In this document: positions 34,841-43,424 of the stretch, one piece after another | How positions within the stretch are numbered: the stretch's first letter is position 1 | Layout of the letters: each line of letters starts with the position of its first letter | The notes under the pieces: generated by a model | Databases searched by the model: none | What the model saw: only the letters and a program-made list of their open reading frames with translations | Told to the model about the DNA's origin: nothing | Source of the DNA: Clostridia bacterium | GTDB lineage: Bacteria > Bacillota > Clostridia > Oscillospirales > CAG-272 | Length of the DNA: 64,000 nt | NCBI GenBank assembly: GCA_017472255.1 | Contig: JAFUQU010000011.1 | Location: 124,001-188,000 of the forward strand | Direction of reading: 5' to 3' | Made by a program: the position numbers and the translations under genes

Positions 34841-34875
34841 CAGCGCACGCGCCCCCGGCGCGTGCGCTGGTTTTT
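34841..34875. terminator. terminator between convergent Asp-box and araC genes
   Basis: CAGCGCACGCGCC (34841-34853), CCC loop, GGCGCGTGCGCTG (34857-34869), then GTTTTT. The stem is a perfect 13 bp. Confidence 0.9.
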
Positions 34876-35695
34876 ACGTCATCGTCTGCATATTCCGCTG
34901 GCGGTATTCGCTGGGCGAACAGTCCATGCTTTCCCGGAAGGCGGCGGAGAAATAATAGATCGACGAATAGCCGCAGGCTTCAGCGATTTCCTGAATCGTC
35001 ATGTTCGGACCCAGAAGCAGCGTTCGAGCGTTTTCCATGCGCACCGACGTCAGATAAGCGGCGGGGGAAATGTCCAGCTCGGCGGCGAAAAGCCGGCGAA
35101 GGTGGGTTTCGCTGATATGAAAGTGGGCGGCGATGTCGGAGATGCGCAGATCGCGGCGATGGGCGTTCTCGCGGATGTATTCGGTGATCTGAAAAATTCG
35201 GCTTCGGTCGCTGTAACCGAGGGATTCGGCGTAGTCCAGCGCAAGCCGGGTCAGCAGCGAAAACAGGGAAGCCCGGACGTTCATCCGGGAGCATAAGCCG
35301 TGGGAGCGCTGTTGTTCCTCGATTTGCAGAAAGGCGCGGTGGACTGCTTCCGGGTCGGAGGGCGTGAAGGACATGGGAATGGGAAAGTCGAAGAAATCCC
35401 CCGGACGGTCGATGTAAAAGTCGATGACATGGAAGGAGTGAACGTTTTCGCCCAGCGAAACGCCGGTGTAGGGAATCCCGGCGGGCAGCTTCAATACCTG
35501 CCCGGCGTGTGCTTCAAATGTAAAGCCGCCGAAATCATAGCAGATGGCGCCCTTTGAGAAAAAGAGCAGCCCTTCCATTTCGCGGGCGGCGGTAAAGGGA
35601 CGCTCCCAGGGAACGTTGGTGGCGTGATAAATCCGTTCGATGCGGGTGATGCCGAGATCGGCGGCGAGAAAATCGGCGGCAGTGAAGGTTTTCAT
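34874..35695 (-). CDS. AraC family transcriptional regulator
   Basis: 273 residues. An N-terminal cupin sensor domain (~20-110, GGFTFEAHAGQVLKLPAGIPYTGVSL) is joined to a C-terminal pair of HTH motifs (DLRISDIAAHFHISETHLRRLFAAELDISPAAYLTSVRMENA ... MTIQEIAEACGYSSIYYFSAAFRESMDCSPSEYR). The cupin probably binds a sugar. It is transcribed divergently from the first solute-binding lipoprotein, a typical arrangement for local activation. AAGGAGATTTTTC precedes the ATG. Confidence 0.9.
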   Translation of the reverse strand: MKTFTAADFLAADLGITRIERIYHATNVPWERPFTAAREMEGLLFFSKGAICYDFGGFTFEAHAGQVLKLPAGIPYTGVSLGENVHSFHVIDFYIDRPGDFFDFPIPMSFTPSDPEAVHRAFLQIEEQQRSHGLCSRMNVRASLFSLLTRLALDYAESLGYSDRSRIFQITEYIRENAHRRDLRISDIAAHFHISETHLRRLFAAELDISPAAYLTSVRMENARTLLLGPNMTIQEIAEACGYSSIYYFSAAFRESMDCSPSEYRQRNMQTMT

Positions 35696-35724
35696 GAAAA
35701 ATCTCCTTCGATTGGGTTGAGGAT

Positions 35725-35753
35725 ATTATAGCTGAATTTGTTGAAAAAGTCAA
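35725..35753 (-). promoter_or_regulatory. promoter of the araC gene at 34874-35695
   Basis: Minus strand -35 TTGACT (35748-35753), 17-nt spacer, -10 TATAAT (35725-35730). An 8-bp inverted repeat CGATTTTC/GAAAATCG lies upstream (35764-35771, 35786-35793) between the divergent promoters and could be an AraC site. Confidence 0.75.
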
Positions 35754-35847
35754 GAGAGAGGGGCGATTTTCTTAAAAAACGGGCTGAAAATCGTAAGGCG
35801 GCGTCGATTCCGTGTCAAATAATACAAATAAAAAATCAGATTGTCTA

Positions 35848-35876
35848 TTCAAATTTGTCCAATGGTATGGTATAAT
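35848..35876 (+). promoter_or_regulatory. promoter of solute-binding lipoprotein 1
   Basis: -10 TATAAT (35871-35876) with a weak -35 TTCAAA (35848-35853) at 17 nt. A weak -35 is compatible with activator dependence. Confidence 0.6.
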
Positions 35877-35940
35877 TATAGTGCAATCCGGTGAAGGCCT
35901 GCCGGGAGCAAAGTGAAAATAAAAATGAAAGGAAATTCAT

Positions 35941-37449
35941 ATGAAGCATTCCCGTATCAAACGCGCGATTTTGTTTCTGCTCCTGACCTCCATGCTTGCA
36001 TCTGCCGCAGCCTGCGGCGACAGCGGTTCGGCAGGTACGGATACCACCGCTTCCACCACAAACACCGCCGACACAACCGTCGATACCTCCCTTCGTGAAA
36101 ATACCCCCGACAGTCTGCCCTCCAACCTCAATTTCAACGGTCAGGTCGTCCGCATCGGTTATGCCGGCGGCGATAAAGCTCACCTCGACGTGTCCGGTGA
36201 GGAAACCGGCGATATCGTGGATGATGCCGTTTTCAGCCGCCAGCGCTCGGTTGAGGAACGCCTGAATATCAAGTTCGAATATATTGCAGGCGATCCGGAC
36301 GGCGTCGTATTCCTTGACAATGTGCGAACCACCATTACTGCGGGTGATGACGCCTACGATATGATCAACGGTTATACCTACCGCATGACCGTTCTGGCAA
36401 ACAATGGCTATCTGTGCGATTTGGCAGACGCGGAGTATCTGGATTTCGATCAGCCCTGGTGGGCAGAGAAGTACAACGAGGCGATTGCACTGAATTCAAA
36501 CAGCCGCTATATGCTTTGCGGCGACCTGTCGCTGAGCCAGACCAAATCCCTGAGCTGCATCTTCTTCAACCGCACGCTGTATGAGTCCAATTTCGGCAGC
36601 CCGGACGATTTGTATCAGCTGGTTCTGGACGGAAAATGGACTTATGAAACCATGGCGGAATATGTGAAGGGCGCTTTCCGCGACCTGAACAGCGACGGCA
36701 AGGCGGGCTATGAGGACGTGATCGGTCTTGCGACCACCCAGTCCGGTCCCACCGAGCATTTCGCTTACCCGGCGGGTATGCAGATCACCACCCGCGACAA
36801 GGACGGCTATCCCACCTTTATCACCGATCAGACCCGCAACGTTGAGATCACAGAGAAGCTCTATAAACTGATGTATGAAACCGAGGGCACCTTCGTGTCC
36901 ACCGACCCTTACGCCATCAACAATGAGATTCCCCAGTATTTCAGCAGCGGAACCATCCTGTTCTATCCCGGACAGCTGGGCGATACCTCCAAGATCCGCG
37001 ACGCTTCCGAGCCTTACGGCATCCTGCCCCGTCCGAAGCTGAACGAGGCGCAGGCGTCCTATCTGTCCCTGCCCCACGATGCAACGTCGGTTTACGCGGT
37101 TCCGATCACCTGCGGGGAGGTTGACATCGTCTGCGCCGCCATGGAAGCCATGGCCGCCCAGGGCTACCGCACCGTGGTTCCCGCGTACTACGAGACCGCG
37201 CTGAAGATCAAATACACCCACGACGATATGTCCGCGCAGATCATCGACATCATCCACGACAACATCACCACCGATTTCATCTACGCCAACAACTACGCGC
37301 TGGGCACAAAGTCCAATCTGGGCACCATCCAGCGCCAGCTGATGAAGGCAAAGAGTACCGATTTCATGTCCACCTACGACAGCATGAAAACCGAGGTCAA
37401 AGCGGCGCTCGATACGCTCATCGCGCAGGATAAGGAGAACAACGAATAA
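35941..37449 (+). CDS. extracellular solute-binding lipoprotein 1 (orphan family)
   Basis: 502 residues. A signal peptide ends at a Cys (ASAAAC, a poor lipobox), followed by a Thr/Asp-rich linker and a type I/II periplasmic-binding-like fold. Shared with the paralogues at 46191, 48722 and 54888 are: an early V-D-D-A-V (E-R-L-N-I-K-F) block, LYQLVLDGKWTYETM, YGILPRPKLNE and TVVPAYYETALKIKYT. DLNSDGKAGYEDVIG resembles a Ca-binding dockerin/EF-hand loop. It should capture a sugar or peptide outside the cell. No ABC permease or ATPase gene is adjacent. It is monocistronic and divergent from an AraC regulator. Confidence 0.88.
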   Translation: MKHSRIKRAILFLLLTSMLASAAACGDSGSAGTDTTASTTNTADTTVDTSLRENTPDSLPSNLNFNGQVVRIGYAGGDKAHLDVSGEETGDIVDDAVFSRQRSVEERLNIKFEYIAGDPDGVVFLDNVRTTITAGDDAYDMINGYTYRMTVLANNGYLCDLADAEYLDFDQPWWAEKYNEAIALNSNSRYMLCGDLSLSQTKSLSCIFFNRTLYESNFGSPDDLYQLVLDGKWTYETMAEYVKGAFRDLNSDGKAGYEDVIGLATTQSGPTEHFAYPAGMQITTRDKDGYPTFITDQTRNVEITEKLYKLMYETEGTFVSTDPYAINNEIPQYFSSGTILFYPGQLGDTSKIRDASEPYGILPRPKLNEAQASYLSLPHDATSVYAVPITCGEVDIVCAAMEAMAAQGYRTVVPAYYETALKIKYTHDDMSAQIIDIIHDNITTDFIYANNYALGTKSNLGTIQRQLMKAKSTDFMSTYDSMKTEVKAALDTLIAQDKENNE

Positions 37450-37452
37450 ATG

Positions 37453-37488
37453 AAAAGCAGGTCGTCCCATCCGGGATGACCTGCTTTT
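37453..37488. terminator. bidirectional terminator between lipoprotein 1 and DUF4430 genes
   Basis: AAAAGCAGGTCGTCCC (37453-37468) pairs with GGGATGACCTGCTTTT (37473-37488), one G-U pair, ATCC loop. Confidence 0.9.
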
Positions 37489-37494
37489 ATCCGT

Positions 37495-38049
37495 TTAATC
37501 TTCCGCTTCCTCCGTTAGAAAGCCGTTGCCGTCGCCGATGTCCAGCGTGTAGACGAAGACTACCTCGTCGCCTGCGGAAAGGGCGTAGCGGGAGCAGCCG
37601 TAGTTCGGCGACCAGCCGTTGACCGTGTACAGCCAGCCGGAGGTAGCGCCCGCGTCGAACTCGTACAGATTGGCGATTCCCTCGATGTAGGCGGAATTGT
37701 AAAGGGGCGTTTCCTCGAATTCCAGGTGGATGGCATTCTGGCGGCAGACCCGGCGAAGCAGGTTGAAGACGCTTTCGCCGCCGTAGAACGTGACCTCGGC
37801 GGGGGCGAAGATCACGCCGTCCTCCGGCACAAGCTCCCGCTTGTCCTTGTCCAGCTCCTCGCAGTCCACCAGAACGTCGCAGACGATGGAAAAGGTGCAG
37901 GTGTATTCCGCGTCCTCGATTACCGCGTCCTGCGGTTCCACCGGCTGCGGGCGACCCTCGGGAATGGGGTCGGTGTGGTAATTCGCATCGGTTTCGCCGC
38001 AGCCGGTAAGGGTCAGCGCCAGCAATAGGGGAATGAGTAATTTTTTCAT
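37495..38049 (-). CDS. DUF4430 domain lipoprotein (transcobalamin beta-domain-like)
   Basis: 184 residues. A lipobox (LALTLTGC) and short acidic linker precede a DUF4430 domain: TCTFSIVCDVLVDCEELDKDK ... GGESVFNLLRRVCRQNAIHLEF ... GIANLYEFDAGATSGWLYTVNGWSPNYGCSRYALSAGDEVVFVYT. The G-x-S-G-W-x-Y-x-V-N-G and ubiquitin-like beta-grasp pattern is that of the C-terminal domain of intrinsic factor/transcobalamin. It follows the SLH/toroid gene by 9 nt, so both are one operon. Cobalamin binding is an inference from the paired domains; DUF4430 also occurs in proteins with no known ligand. Confidence 0.85.
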   Translation of the reverse strand: MKKLLIPLLLALTLTGCGETDANYHTDPIPEGRPQPVEPQDAVIEDAEYTCTFSIVCDVLVDCEELDKDKRELVPEDGVIFAPAEVTFYGGESVFNLLRRVCRQNAIHLEFEETPLYNSAYIEGIANLYEFDAGATSGWLYTVNGWSPNYGCSRYALSAGDEVVFVYTLDIGDGNGFLTEEAED

Positions 38050-38058
38050 GGGAACTCC

Positions 38059-39588
38059 TTAGATTAATTTAGCGGCCGTAAGCAGCGTGTACAGCATCAT
38101 CGCCATTTCGCTGCGGGTTACGGCGTCCAGCGGACGGAGGTTCAGCGCGTCCGGGTCGAGAATCGCCGCGTCGCAGCAGAAGGCGAGGGCTTCCCGCGCC
38201 CAGTCGGCGGATTTCGTATAATCGGCGAAGGGGGAAAGACTGTTGCGGATGGAAGCCTTGTCCCGCGCCGTGTCCATGCCGCAGAGCTTCGCCGCGCGGG
38301 CGCACATAACCGCCGCTTCCTGCCGGGTAATCGTGCCGTCCGGGTCAAAGCGTCCGCCGCCCACGCCGTTGACGATGCTATATTCTGCGGCGGCGTTCAC
38401 ATAGGGGGCGTACCATTCACCGGCGGGAACGTCGGTGAAGCCGGAGCCGCCGGAGGATTGTAATCCGAGGGCGCGGACGATCAGCGCGCAGAATTCCGCC
38501 CGGGTCAGGCTGTTTTCGGGGCGATAGCTGTCGTCCCCGTAGCCGTTGACGATGCCCCGGGAAGCCAGCGCTTCCACGGCGGTCTGGCATTCATGAATGT
38601 TCTCCCCCGAGATGTCGGCGAAGGTTACGCCCGGATTTGCGATGGGCGGAACGATCACGTCGGGGCTGCATCCGGGCAGGCGGGATGTGGTTTGAACCGC
38701 CGAGGTGTCGGGAACGACGTCCGAGCAGTCGTAGAGCGGGGACAGTTCGTCCGCCGCCCGGTCGAAAGCGACCAGCGCCAGCGCCGCCTGTTCGGTTGCG
38801 ATGCGGTTGGATTTGCCGCCGGAAATATGGGCGTAGTTGCCGTCGGACAGGCGGAAAGCGTCCAGCGCGTCAAGCAGCGATTTGTCAACTTCCTCGCCCA
38901 GCGTGCAATAAAGAATAATCGCCTGTGCGGCTTCCTCGCAGGTGGTGAGGGAAGCAGTGTCAAGCCACGCAAGCCCGGCGTCGATGGCGGCACATACATC
39001 CTCGCGATTCGTGTAATTCGCCAGCCCAAGCAGGGACATGGCGGTGTAGTCCGCACGGTAAAGCGACGGCGTGTCGGAATCGGCGTCGGCGGTGAAGCTG
39101 CCGTCCGCCGACTGGCAGGAGAGAATGTAGTCAACAAAATCATCCCGCAGTCCATCGGGCGCTTCGTAATCGCCGCTGTCCAGCGCAATCAGCGCCCACG
39201 CCGCGCCGTTGACGCCCTGCTTTGTCACCGCGTCGAAATCGTGCAGCGGGGTGAGCAGATTATAGCCGCCCACGTCGGATGGATTCCGTCCGATGGCGGT
39301 CAGCGCCAGCACCGTGCGGCTGAATTCGGTCATGCGCGAGGCGTGGAGCACGCCTTCGCAGGACTTCACAGTTTCGATGACGGCGGCGTAATAGTCATCG
39401 GCGCCGTCAAGCTCGCCGCCCCGGGCGAGGGCGATGACCGTCCAGTCGCCGCCGATGCCTGCCGGACGCAAGGCGGGGGTGCTGTCGGCGAGATAGTCAA
39501 GCACCGAATTCGATTTTGCGGCGCTGAGCGGAAGGGTCAGCAGGATGAGCGCCAGCAGAATCGACGCGATGCGGGGGAAAAATTTCAT
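38059..39588 (-). CDS. surface protein: alpha/alpha-toroid repeats plus three SLH domains
   Basis: 509 residues from the ATG after AAAGGAGGTCTTCCC. A signal peptide is followed by ~300 residues of helical repeats (EFSRTVLALTAIG, NGAAWALIALDSG, FVDYILSCQSADGSFT, YRADYTAMSLLGLANY, TEQAALALVAFDRAADEL). The DGSFT / DGNYAH turn motifs place these in the prenyltransferase/squalene-cyclase/transcobalamin toroid superfamily. The C-terminal ~180 residues carry three SLH motifs (FADISGENIHECQTAVEALASRGIVNGYGD...; FTDVPAGEWYAPYVNAAAEYSIVNGVG; a third ending in SEMAMMLYTLL) that bind wall polymers. With the DUF4430 lipoprotein it may form a split, surface-held transcobalamin-like binder. Confidence 0.83.
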   Translation of the reverse strand: MKFFPRIASILLALILLTLPLSAAKSNSVLDYLADSTPALRPAGIGGDWTVIALARGGELDGADDYYAAVIETVKSCEGVLHASRMTEFSRTVLALTAIGRNPSDVGGYNLLTPLHDFDAVTKQGVNGAAWALIALDSGDYEAPDGLRDDFVDYILSCQSADGSFTADADSDTPSLYRADYTAMSLLGLANYTNREDVCAAIDAGLAWLDTASLTTCEEAAQAIILYCTLGEEVDKSLLDALDAFRLSDGNYAHISGGKSNRIATEQAALALVAFDRAADELSPLYDCSDVVPDTSAVQTTSRLPGCSPDVIVPPIANPGVTFADISGENIHECQTAVEALASRGIVNGYGDDSYRPENSLTRAEFCALIVRALGLQSSGGSGFTDVPAGEWYAPYVNAAAEYSIVNGVGGGRFDPDGTITRQEAAVMCARAAKLCGMDTARDKASIRNSLSPFADYTKSADWAREALAFCCDAAILDPDALNLRPLDAVTRSEMAMMLYTLLTAAKLI

Positions 39589-39698
39589 GGGAAGACCTCC
39601 TTTTGGGGTTGATATTATTATATCGTAAATATTCTGCCTTGTCAAGGGGAACATTTGCGGGCGAGGTTTCGTCTAAACACAAAAAGGAGCTGATCACA

Positions 39699-40103
39699 AT
39701 GAAAGACTGCATTTTCTGCAAAATTATCTGCGGGGAAGTGCCATCCATGAAGGTTTACGAGGACGAGCATACGCTGGTTTTCATGGATATCGCTGGAGAC
39801 GTGGACGGGCATATGCTCGCCGTGCCAAAGAAGCATATCCGCAGCATTTTCGACTGCGACGCCGAAACGCTGCATCATCTGATGGATGCGGTGAAGCGGG
39901 TGTCCGATCACTGCACCGAGAAGGGCGGCTGCGACGGCGTGAACCTGCTGAACGCCAGCGGTGAGAGCGCCGGACAGTCGGTGCCCCACTTCCACATCCA
40001 CATCATCCCCCGCAAGAAGGGGGATGGCATCGATGCGTGGCCTCATTTTGCCGGGGCGGCGCACGATATTGCCGAAACCTACGAGCAGATTCGCGTAAAA
40101 TGA
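39699..40103 (+). CDS. HIT family nucleotide hydrolase (HinT-like)
   Basis: 134 residues; the start is the ATG after AAAGGAG, and 32 upstream in-frame codons are rejected. CIFCKIICGEVPSMKVYEDEHTLVFMDI is the HinT start. The histidine triad HFHIHIIPR carries the nucleophile His near residue ~98. HinT proteins hydrolyse AMP-NH2 and aminoacyl-AMP in the cytoplasm. The two N-terminal Cys could bind zinc with His downstream. Divergent from the SLH gene. Confidence 0.93.
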   Translation: MKDCIFCKIICGEVPSMKVYEDEHTLVFMDIAGDVDGHMLAVPKKHIRSIFDCDAETLHHLMDAVKRVSDHCTEKGGCDGVNLLNASGESAGQSVPHFHIHIIPRKKGDGIDAWPHFAGAAHDIAETYEQIRVK

Positions 40104-40108
40104 AAAGG

Positions 40109-40145
40109 GCTGAAGGGAATGCCGCTATACGGCATTCCCTTCAGC
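40109..40145 (+). terminator. terminator after the HIT gene
   Basis: GCTGAAGGGAATGCCG (40109-40124), CTATA loop, CGGCATTCCCTTCAGC (40130-40145), then TGTTTGTTATCTTTT. Confidence 0.88.
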
Positions 40146-40191
40146 TGTTTGTTATCTTTTGAGCGGACATACCCTTGGCAGCCATCGAAAT

Positions 40192-40330
40192 CCAACTAAC
40201 CTATGGCGGCCGTCGCCCTCGTCGGCCGCCATTCGAACGCATATAGATTTCTACATTGTATCGCTGAGATGAAGAAAGCTGTTTTCGCTCGCGGGCGGCG
40301 ACGGGGGCGACGCCGCCATAGGTTAGTTGG
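40192..40330. mobile_element. MITE-like element with long terminal inverted repeats
   Basis: 139 bp bounded by CCAACTAACCTATGGCGGC on the left and its exact complement on the right. Pairing continues for ~36-39 bp with one substitution and two 1-nt gaps. The ~65-bp centre has no ORF. It sits between the convergent HIT and EamA genes. No clear target-site duplication is seen. The 9-mer CCAACTAAC recurs at 13679 before lepA. Confidence 0.68.
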
Positions 40331-40381
40331 CTTATGAAAACTACAGAGATAACGTGCTGTTGTAGTTTCTCATGCCTTCTT

Positions 40382-41293
40382 TCACACTTTTTTCCGCCAG
40401 TTTACCAGCACAATGCCGGCTGCGACAGCGGCAAGCGAGATGATCGTGCGCAGATTGAAGATATCCTCGCCCAGCAGAATGGCCGACACCAGCACGCCGA
40501 AGACCGGCACTGCGAACTTGAATACCGTTACCTCGCTGACCGGATTGTTCCGCAGCAGAATCGCCCAGATCACATAAGCCGCCGCGATGGCAAAGGCGAG
40601 ATAGAGCAGAATCGGCAGCGCCCAAACGCTCTGCGGCGCGACGTGTCCGCCGGACAGCAATCCCACCGCCGTCAGCGTCACGCCGCCAAGCAGCTGCTGA
40701 CAGCCGGTGAGCAGCACGGGGCTCATTTTCTGCGACTGCTTCCGGCTGATGATGTAGCCCACCGCCGCCGAGCAGGAGGAGAGGATGATGCAGCCCTCGC
40801 CCGAAAGGGTGAAGCTGAATTGCAGCCCATTCAGATTGATCAGCACCAGCCCGGCAAAGCCGACAAGACAGCCGATCAGCTTTCCTGCTGACATATGCTC
40901 CTTTTTGTCCGCCAGCGGCAGAAGCAGCACCAGCAGGAACGAGCCAAGCTGATTCAGCACCGAGGACACCGAGCCGGACAGATTCGCCAGCGCGATGTAC
41001 AGAAACGCATACTGAATCACCGTTTGGAAAACCGACAGCAGGACGATGCCGCCGAGATTTTCCTTTTGGGGAAGGGGCGCTTTTTTCGTTGTGACGGCAA
41101 AGTAAACGAGAATCATCCCGCCCGCCAAAATAAAGCGGAAGCCCGCAAAGAGGATTTTCGACGGCACGTCGCCGCCGTCGATGGCGAAAAGCCGGTAGCC
41201 GGTCTTGACTACCGAGAAGCCGCAGCCCCATAAAAAGGAGCAGATCAGCGCGAATAGGGGAAGGAACTTTCGATTTGCAACGAGTTTTTCCAT
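40382..41293 (-). CDS. EamA/DMT family transporter
   Basis: 303 residues with ten predicted membrane helices in two EamA halves (FALICSFLWGCGFSVVKTGY ... and CIILSSCSAAVGYIISRKQS ...). The second half has the typical PVFGVLVSAILLGEDIFNLRTIISLAAVAAGIVLVN ending. These proteins export or import metabolites such as amino acids, sugars or nucleotides; the substrate cannot be read. It is alone on the minus strand, upstream of and divergent from an AraC gene at 41467. Confidence 0.9.
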   Translation of the reverse strand: MEKLVANRKFLPLFALICSFLWGCGFSVVKTGYRLFAIDGGDVPSKILFAGFRFILAGGMILVYFAVTTKKAPLPQKENLGGIVLLSVFQTVIQYAFLYIALANLSGSVSSVLNQLGSFLLVLLLPLADKKEHMSAGKLIGCLVGFAGLVLINLNGLQFSFTLSGEGCIILSSCSAAVGYIISRKQSQKMSPVLLTGCQQLLGGVTLTAVGLLSGGHVAPQSVWALPILLYLAFAIAAAYVIWAILLRNNPVSEVTVFKFAVPVFGVLVSAILLGEDIFNLRTIISLAAVAAGIVLVNWRKKV

Positions 41294-41399
41294 GATGAAC
41301 CTGATTTCTGCTGTACTATTTTATAATATGATATCACAAAACCGCGCCGCTGGGAATGGGAAGATATTACGAATTTGTAGGCAATTCTTACCCCGGTGA

Positions 41400-41428
41400 T
41401 TGACGGCGGCGGAAAAATGTCTTATAAT
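41400..41428 (+). promoter_or_regulatory. promoter of the araC gene at 41467
   Basis: -35 TTGACG (41400-41405), 17-nt spacer, -10 TATAAT (41423-41428). Confidence 0.82.
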
Positions 41429-41466
41429 ATAAGTAGCTCAATCATGAGGATGAGGAGATTTTGCCC

Positions 41467-42360
41467 ATGTTCCAGTTTACACGCGCAGAAAATATCGAGA
41501 GCGGGGAGGACATCGATGTCCGCCTGCGCTCGCGGACACCCGAAAACATCCATCCCATGCAGGCACGTCCGCATATGCACGAATTTATCCTGCTTTCCTA
41601 TATGCAGTCGGGCGAATGCACCCAGCTGGTGGACGGCGTGGAATACCGCACAAAACGGGGGGATATGCTGTTCATCGGCATGAACCAGACCCACCAGATG
41701 ATCGTCACCGAGCCGGTGGTACACTACAATATCCTGCTTTCCAGCAAATTCTGGAGCGAGGAATTAAAAAACGTGGACAACTTTGAGTCGATCTTCGCCC
41801 TGTCGATTTTCAACGAATTCAAGGACAGAAGCGGCAAGGTCAGCCCGGTGATCTCCCTGTCCGGGGCGGATATTCCCGACATCGAGTGGATTCTGGAACG
41901 GATGCTTCGGGAGTTCGAGGGGCGGGATATCGGCTGGCGGGCAATCCTCAAAAGCTACACGCAGATTCTTATCACCAAGCTGCTGCGCGGATTCTCCCAC
42001 GCCAACAAATACGCCGCCGTCATGCTGGGCGACGCCATGAAGAAAATCCTCGAGTATATCGACGTCAATCTGGGCAGCCGCCTGACTCTCTACGAGCTGG
42101 CGGAAAAGTGTTCCTATAATCCCAGCTATTTCTCCCGCATCTTCAAGGAGTGCTTCAATATGCCCTTCTCGGAGTACGTTCAGCAGCGGCGGATTCACAC
42201 GGCGATGGAGCTGATCCGGGAGAATCGGATGAGCATCGAAGCCATCATGGAGACGGTGGGCTACAGCGACAAAAAGAGCTTCTACCGCTATTTCAAAAAG
42301 ATCACTTCCCAGACCCCCGCCGAGTACAAGCACAACGTGCTCGGACAGAGTTCGTCATGA
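41467..42360 (+). CDS. AraC family transcriptional regulator
   Basis: 297 residues from the ATG 9 nt after GAGGAG. The cupin N-domain has RPHMHEFILLSYMQSGECTQLVDGVEYRTKRGDMLFIGMNQTHQM. The C-terminal double HTH has LTLYELAEKCSYNPSYFSRIFKECFNMPFSEYVQQRRIHTAMEL and MSIEAIMETVGYSDKKSFYRYFKKITSQTPAEYK. It is followed in the same direction by the quinone-reductase/dehydrogenase operon, the likely target. The gap between them holds a promoter and an inverted repeat. Confidence 0.92.
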   Translation: MFQFTRAENIESGEDIDVRLRSRTPENIHPMQARPHMHEFILLSYMQSGECTQLVDGVEYRTKRGDMLFIGMNQTHQMIVTEPVVHYNILLSSKFWSEELKNVDNFESIFALSIFNEFKDRSGKVSPVISLSGADIPDIEWILERMLREFEGRDIGWRAILKSYTQILITKLLRGFSHANKYAAVMLGDAMKKILEYIDVNLGSRLTLYELAEKCSYNPSYFSRIFKECFNMPFSEYVQQRRIHTAMELIRENRMSIEAIMETVGYSDKKSFYRYFKKITSQTPAEYKHNVLGQSSS

Positions 42361-42388
42361 AATCCTACAGACAGGTCATCGATTCCCA

Positions 42389-42455
42389 TTACAATTTCAA
42401 CCAGTTGGTGGTATAATTTTTTACTGAAAGCGATTGCTGTTTATAGAAATCGCTT
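42389..42455 (+). promoter_or_regulatory. promoter and inverted repeat of the dehydrogenase operon
   Basis: -10 TATAAT (42412-42417) has a poor -35 TTACAA (42389-42394) at 17 nt. AAGCGATT (42428-42435) and AATCGCTT (42448-42455) form an 8-bp inverted repeat just downstream. The weak -35 fits activation by the adjacent AraC. Confidence 0.5.
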
Positions 42456-42473
42456 ATTCGGAAAGGAAACAAC

Positions 42474-43424
42474 ATGAAAGCAATTCTCGTAAATCCCGAT
42501 CAGTCCCTCGTTTGGACAGACGTTGCCGACCCCGCTCCCCGCGACGGCGAAGTTCTCATCGACATCCACTGCGCCGCCTGCAACCGGGCGGACGTGCTTC
42601 AGCGCGCCGGCAAATATCCGCCTCCCGAGGGCTGCCCCGAATGGATGGGTCTGGAGGTTTCCGGCGTGGTGCTGGAATCCAAATCCAAGCGTTACAAGCC
42701 GGGTGACCGCGTTTGCGCACTGTTGGGCGGCGGCGGTTACGCCGAGCGGGTCACGGTGGACGCGGGCATGGTTCTGCCCATTCCGGATGGTATGGATTTC
42801 GTCAAAGCCGCGGCGATTCCCGAAACCTTCGCCACCGCTTACCTGAATCTGGTGCTGGAAGCCGGACTAAAGGCGGGAGATACCGTTCTGATCATGGCGG
42901 GCGCCAGCGGTTTGGGAACGGCGGCGATTCAGGTTGCCAAGGTGTTTGGCGCGACGGTGATCACCACCGTCGGCTCGGATGCGAAAAGTGCCGATGTGAA
43001 GGCGTTGGGCGCGGACTTCGTCGTCAACCGCAAAACCGGCAGTCTGGGCGAGGTTATGGACGCCCATCCCGTGGACATCGCGCTGGACTGCGCAGCGGGC
43101 AGCGACTTTGGAAAGAACTTCCTGCGCATGAATCGCGGCGGACGCTGGATTATCGTATCCACGCTGGCTGGCGAGGAAAGCGTGATCAACCTGCGCGGCG
43201 TGATGAAGAAGGGGCTACGGCTCATCGGCTCCACCCTGCGCAGCCGCACGCCGCAGATGAAGGGCATCGTCCTTGAAGAAATGAGAAAGGCGCTCTGGGA
43301 TAAGTTCGCGTCCGGCGAAATCGCCCCGGTGGTGTGCGGCGTGCTGCCGATCACCGAAGCCGAACGGGCGCATGAGATGATTAACAGCGATCACACAGGA
43401 AAGGTGGTAATGACTGTTCAATGA
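42474..43424 (+). CDS. NAD(P)H:quinone oxidoreductase-like MDR protein (PIG3/Qor type)
   Basis: 316 residues. A zinc-independent medium-chain reductase: CAACNRADVLQRAGKYPPPEG in the catalytic domain, the nucleotide-binding motif VLIMAGASGLGTAAIQVAKVFGA, GCPEWMGLEVSG with no zinc-binding Cys/His, and LRLIGSTLRSRTPQMK near the end. The family reduces quinones or enals with NADPH. It is the first gene of a run with a Gfo/Idh oxidoreductase (4-nt overlap), an SDR and a second MDR, so a sugar or inositol-like substrate is more probable than a quinone. Confidence 0.88.
   Translation: MKAILVNPDQSLVWTDVADPAPRDGEVLIDIHCAACNRADVLQRAGKYPPPEGCPEWMGLEVSGVVLESKSKRYKPGDRVCALLGGGGYAERVTVDAGMVLPIPDGMDFVKAAAIPETFATAYLNLVLEAGLKAGDTVLIMAGASGLGTAAIQVAKVFGATVITTVGSDAKSADVKALGADFVVNRKTGSLGEVMDAHPVDIALDCAAGSDFGKNFLRMNRGGRWIIVSTLAGEESVINLRGVMKKGLRLIGSTLRSRTPQMKGIVLEEMRKALWDKFASGEIAPVVCGVLPITEAERAHEMINSDHTGKVVMTVQ

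Noticed and set aside
37495..39700. Cobalamin riboswitch upstream of the SLH/DUF4430 operon
   Set aside because: Only about 110 nt separate it from the divergent HIT gene and no B12-box-like sequence is seen there.
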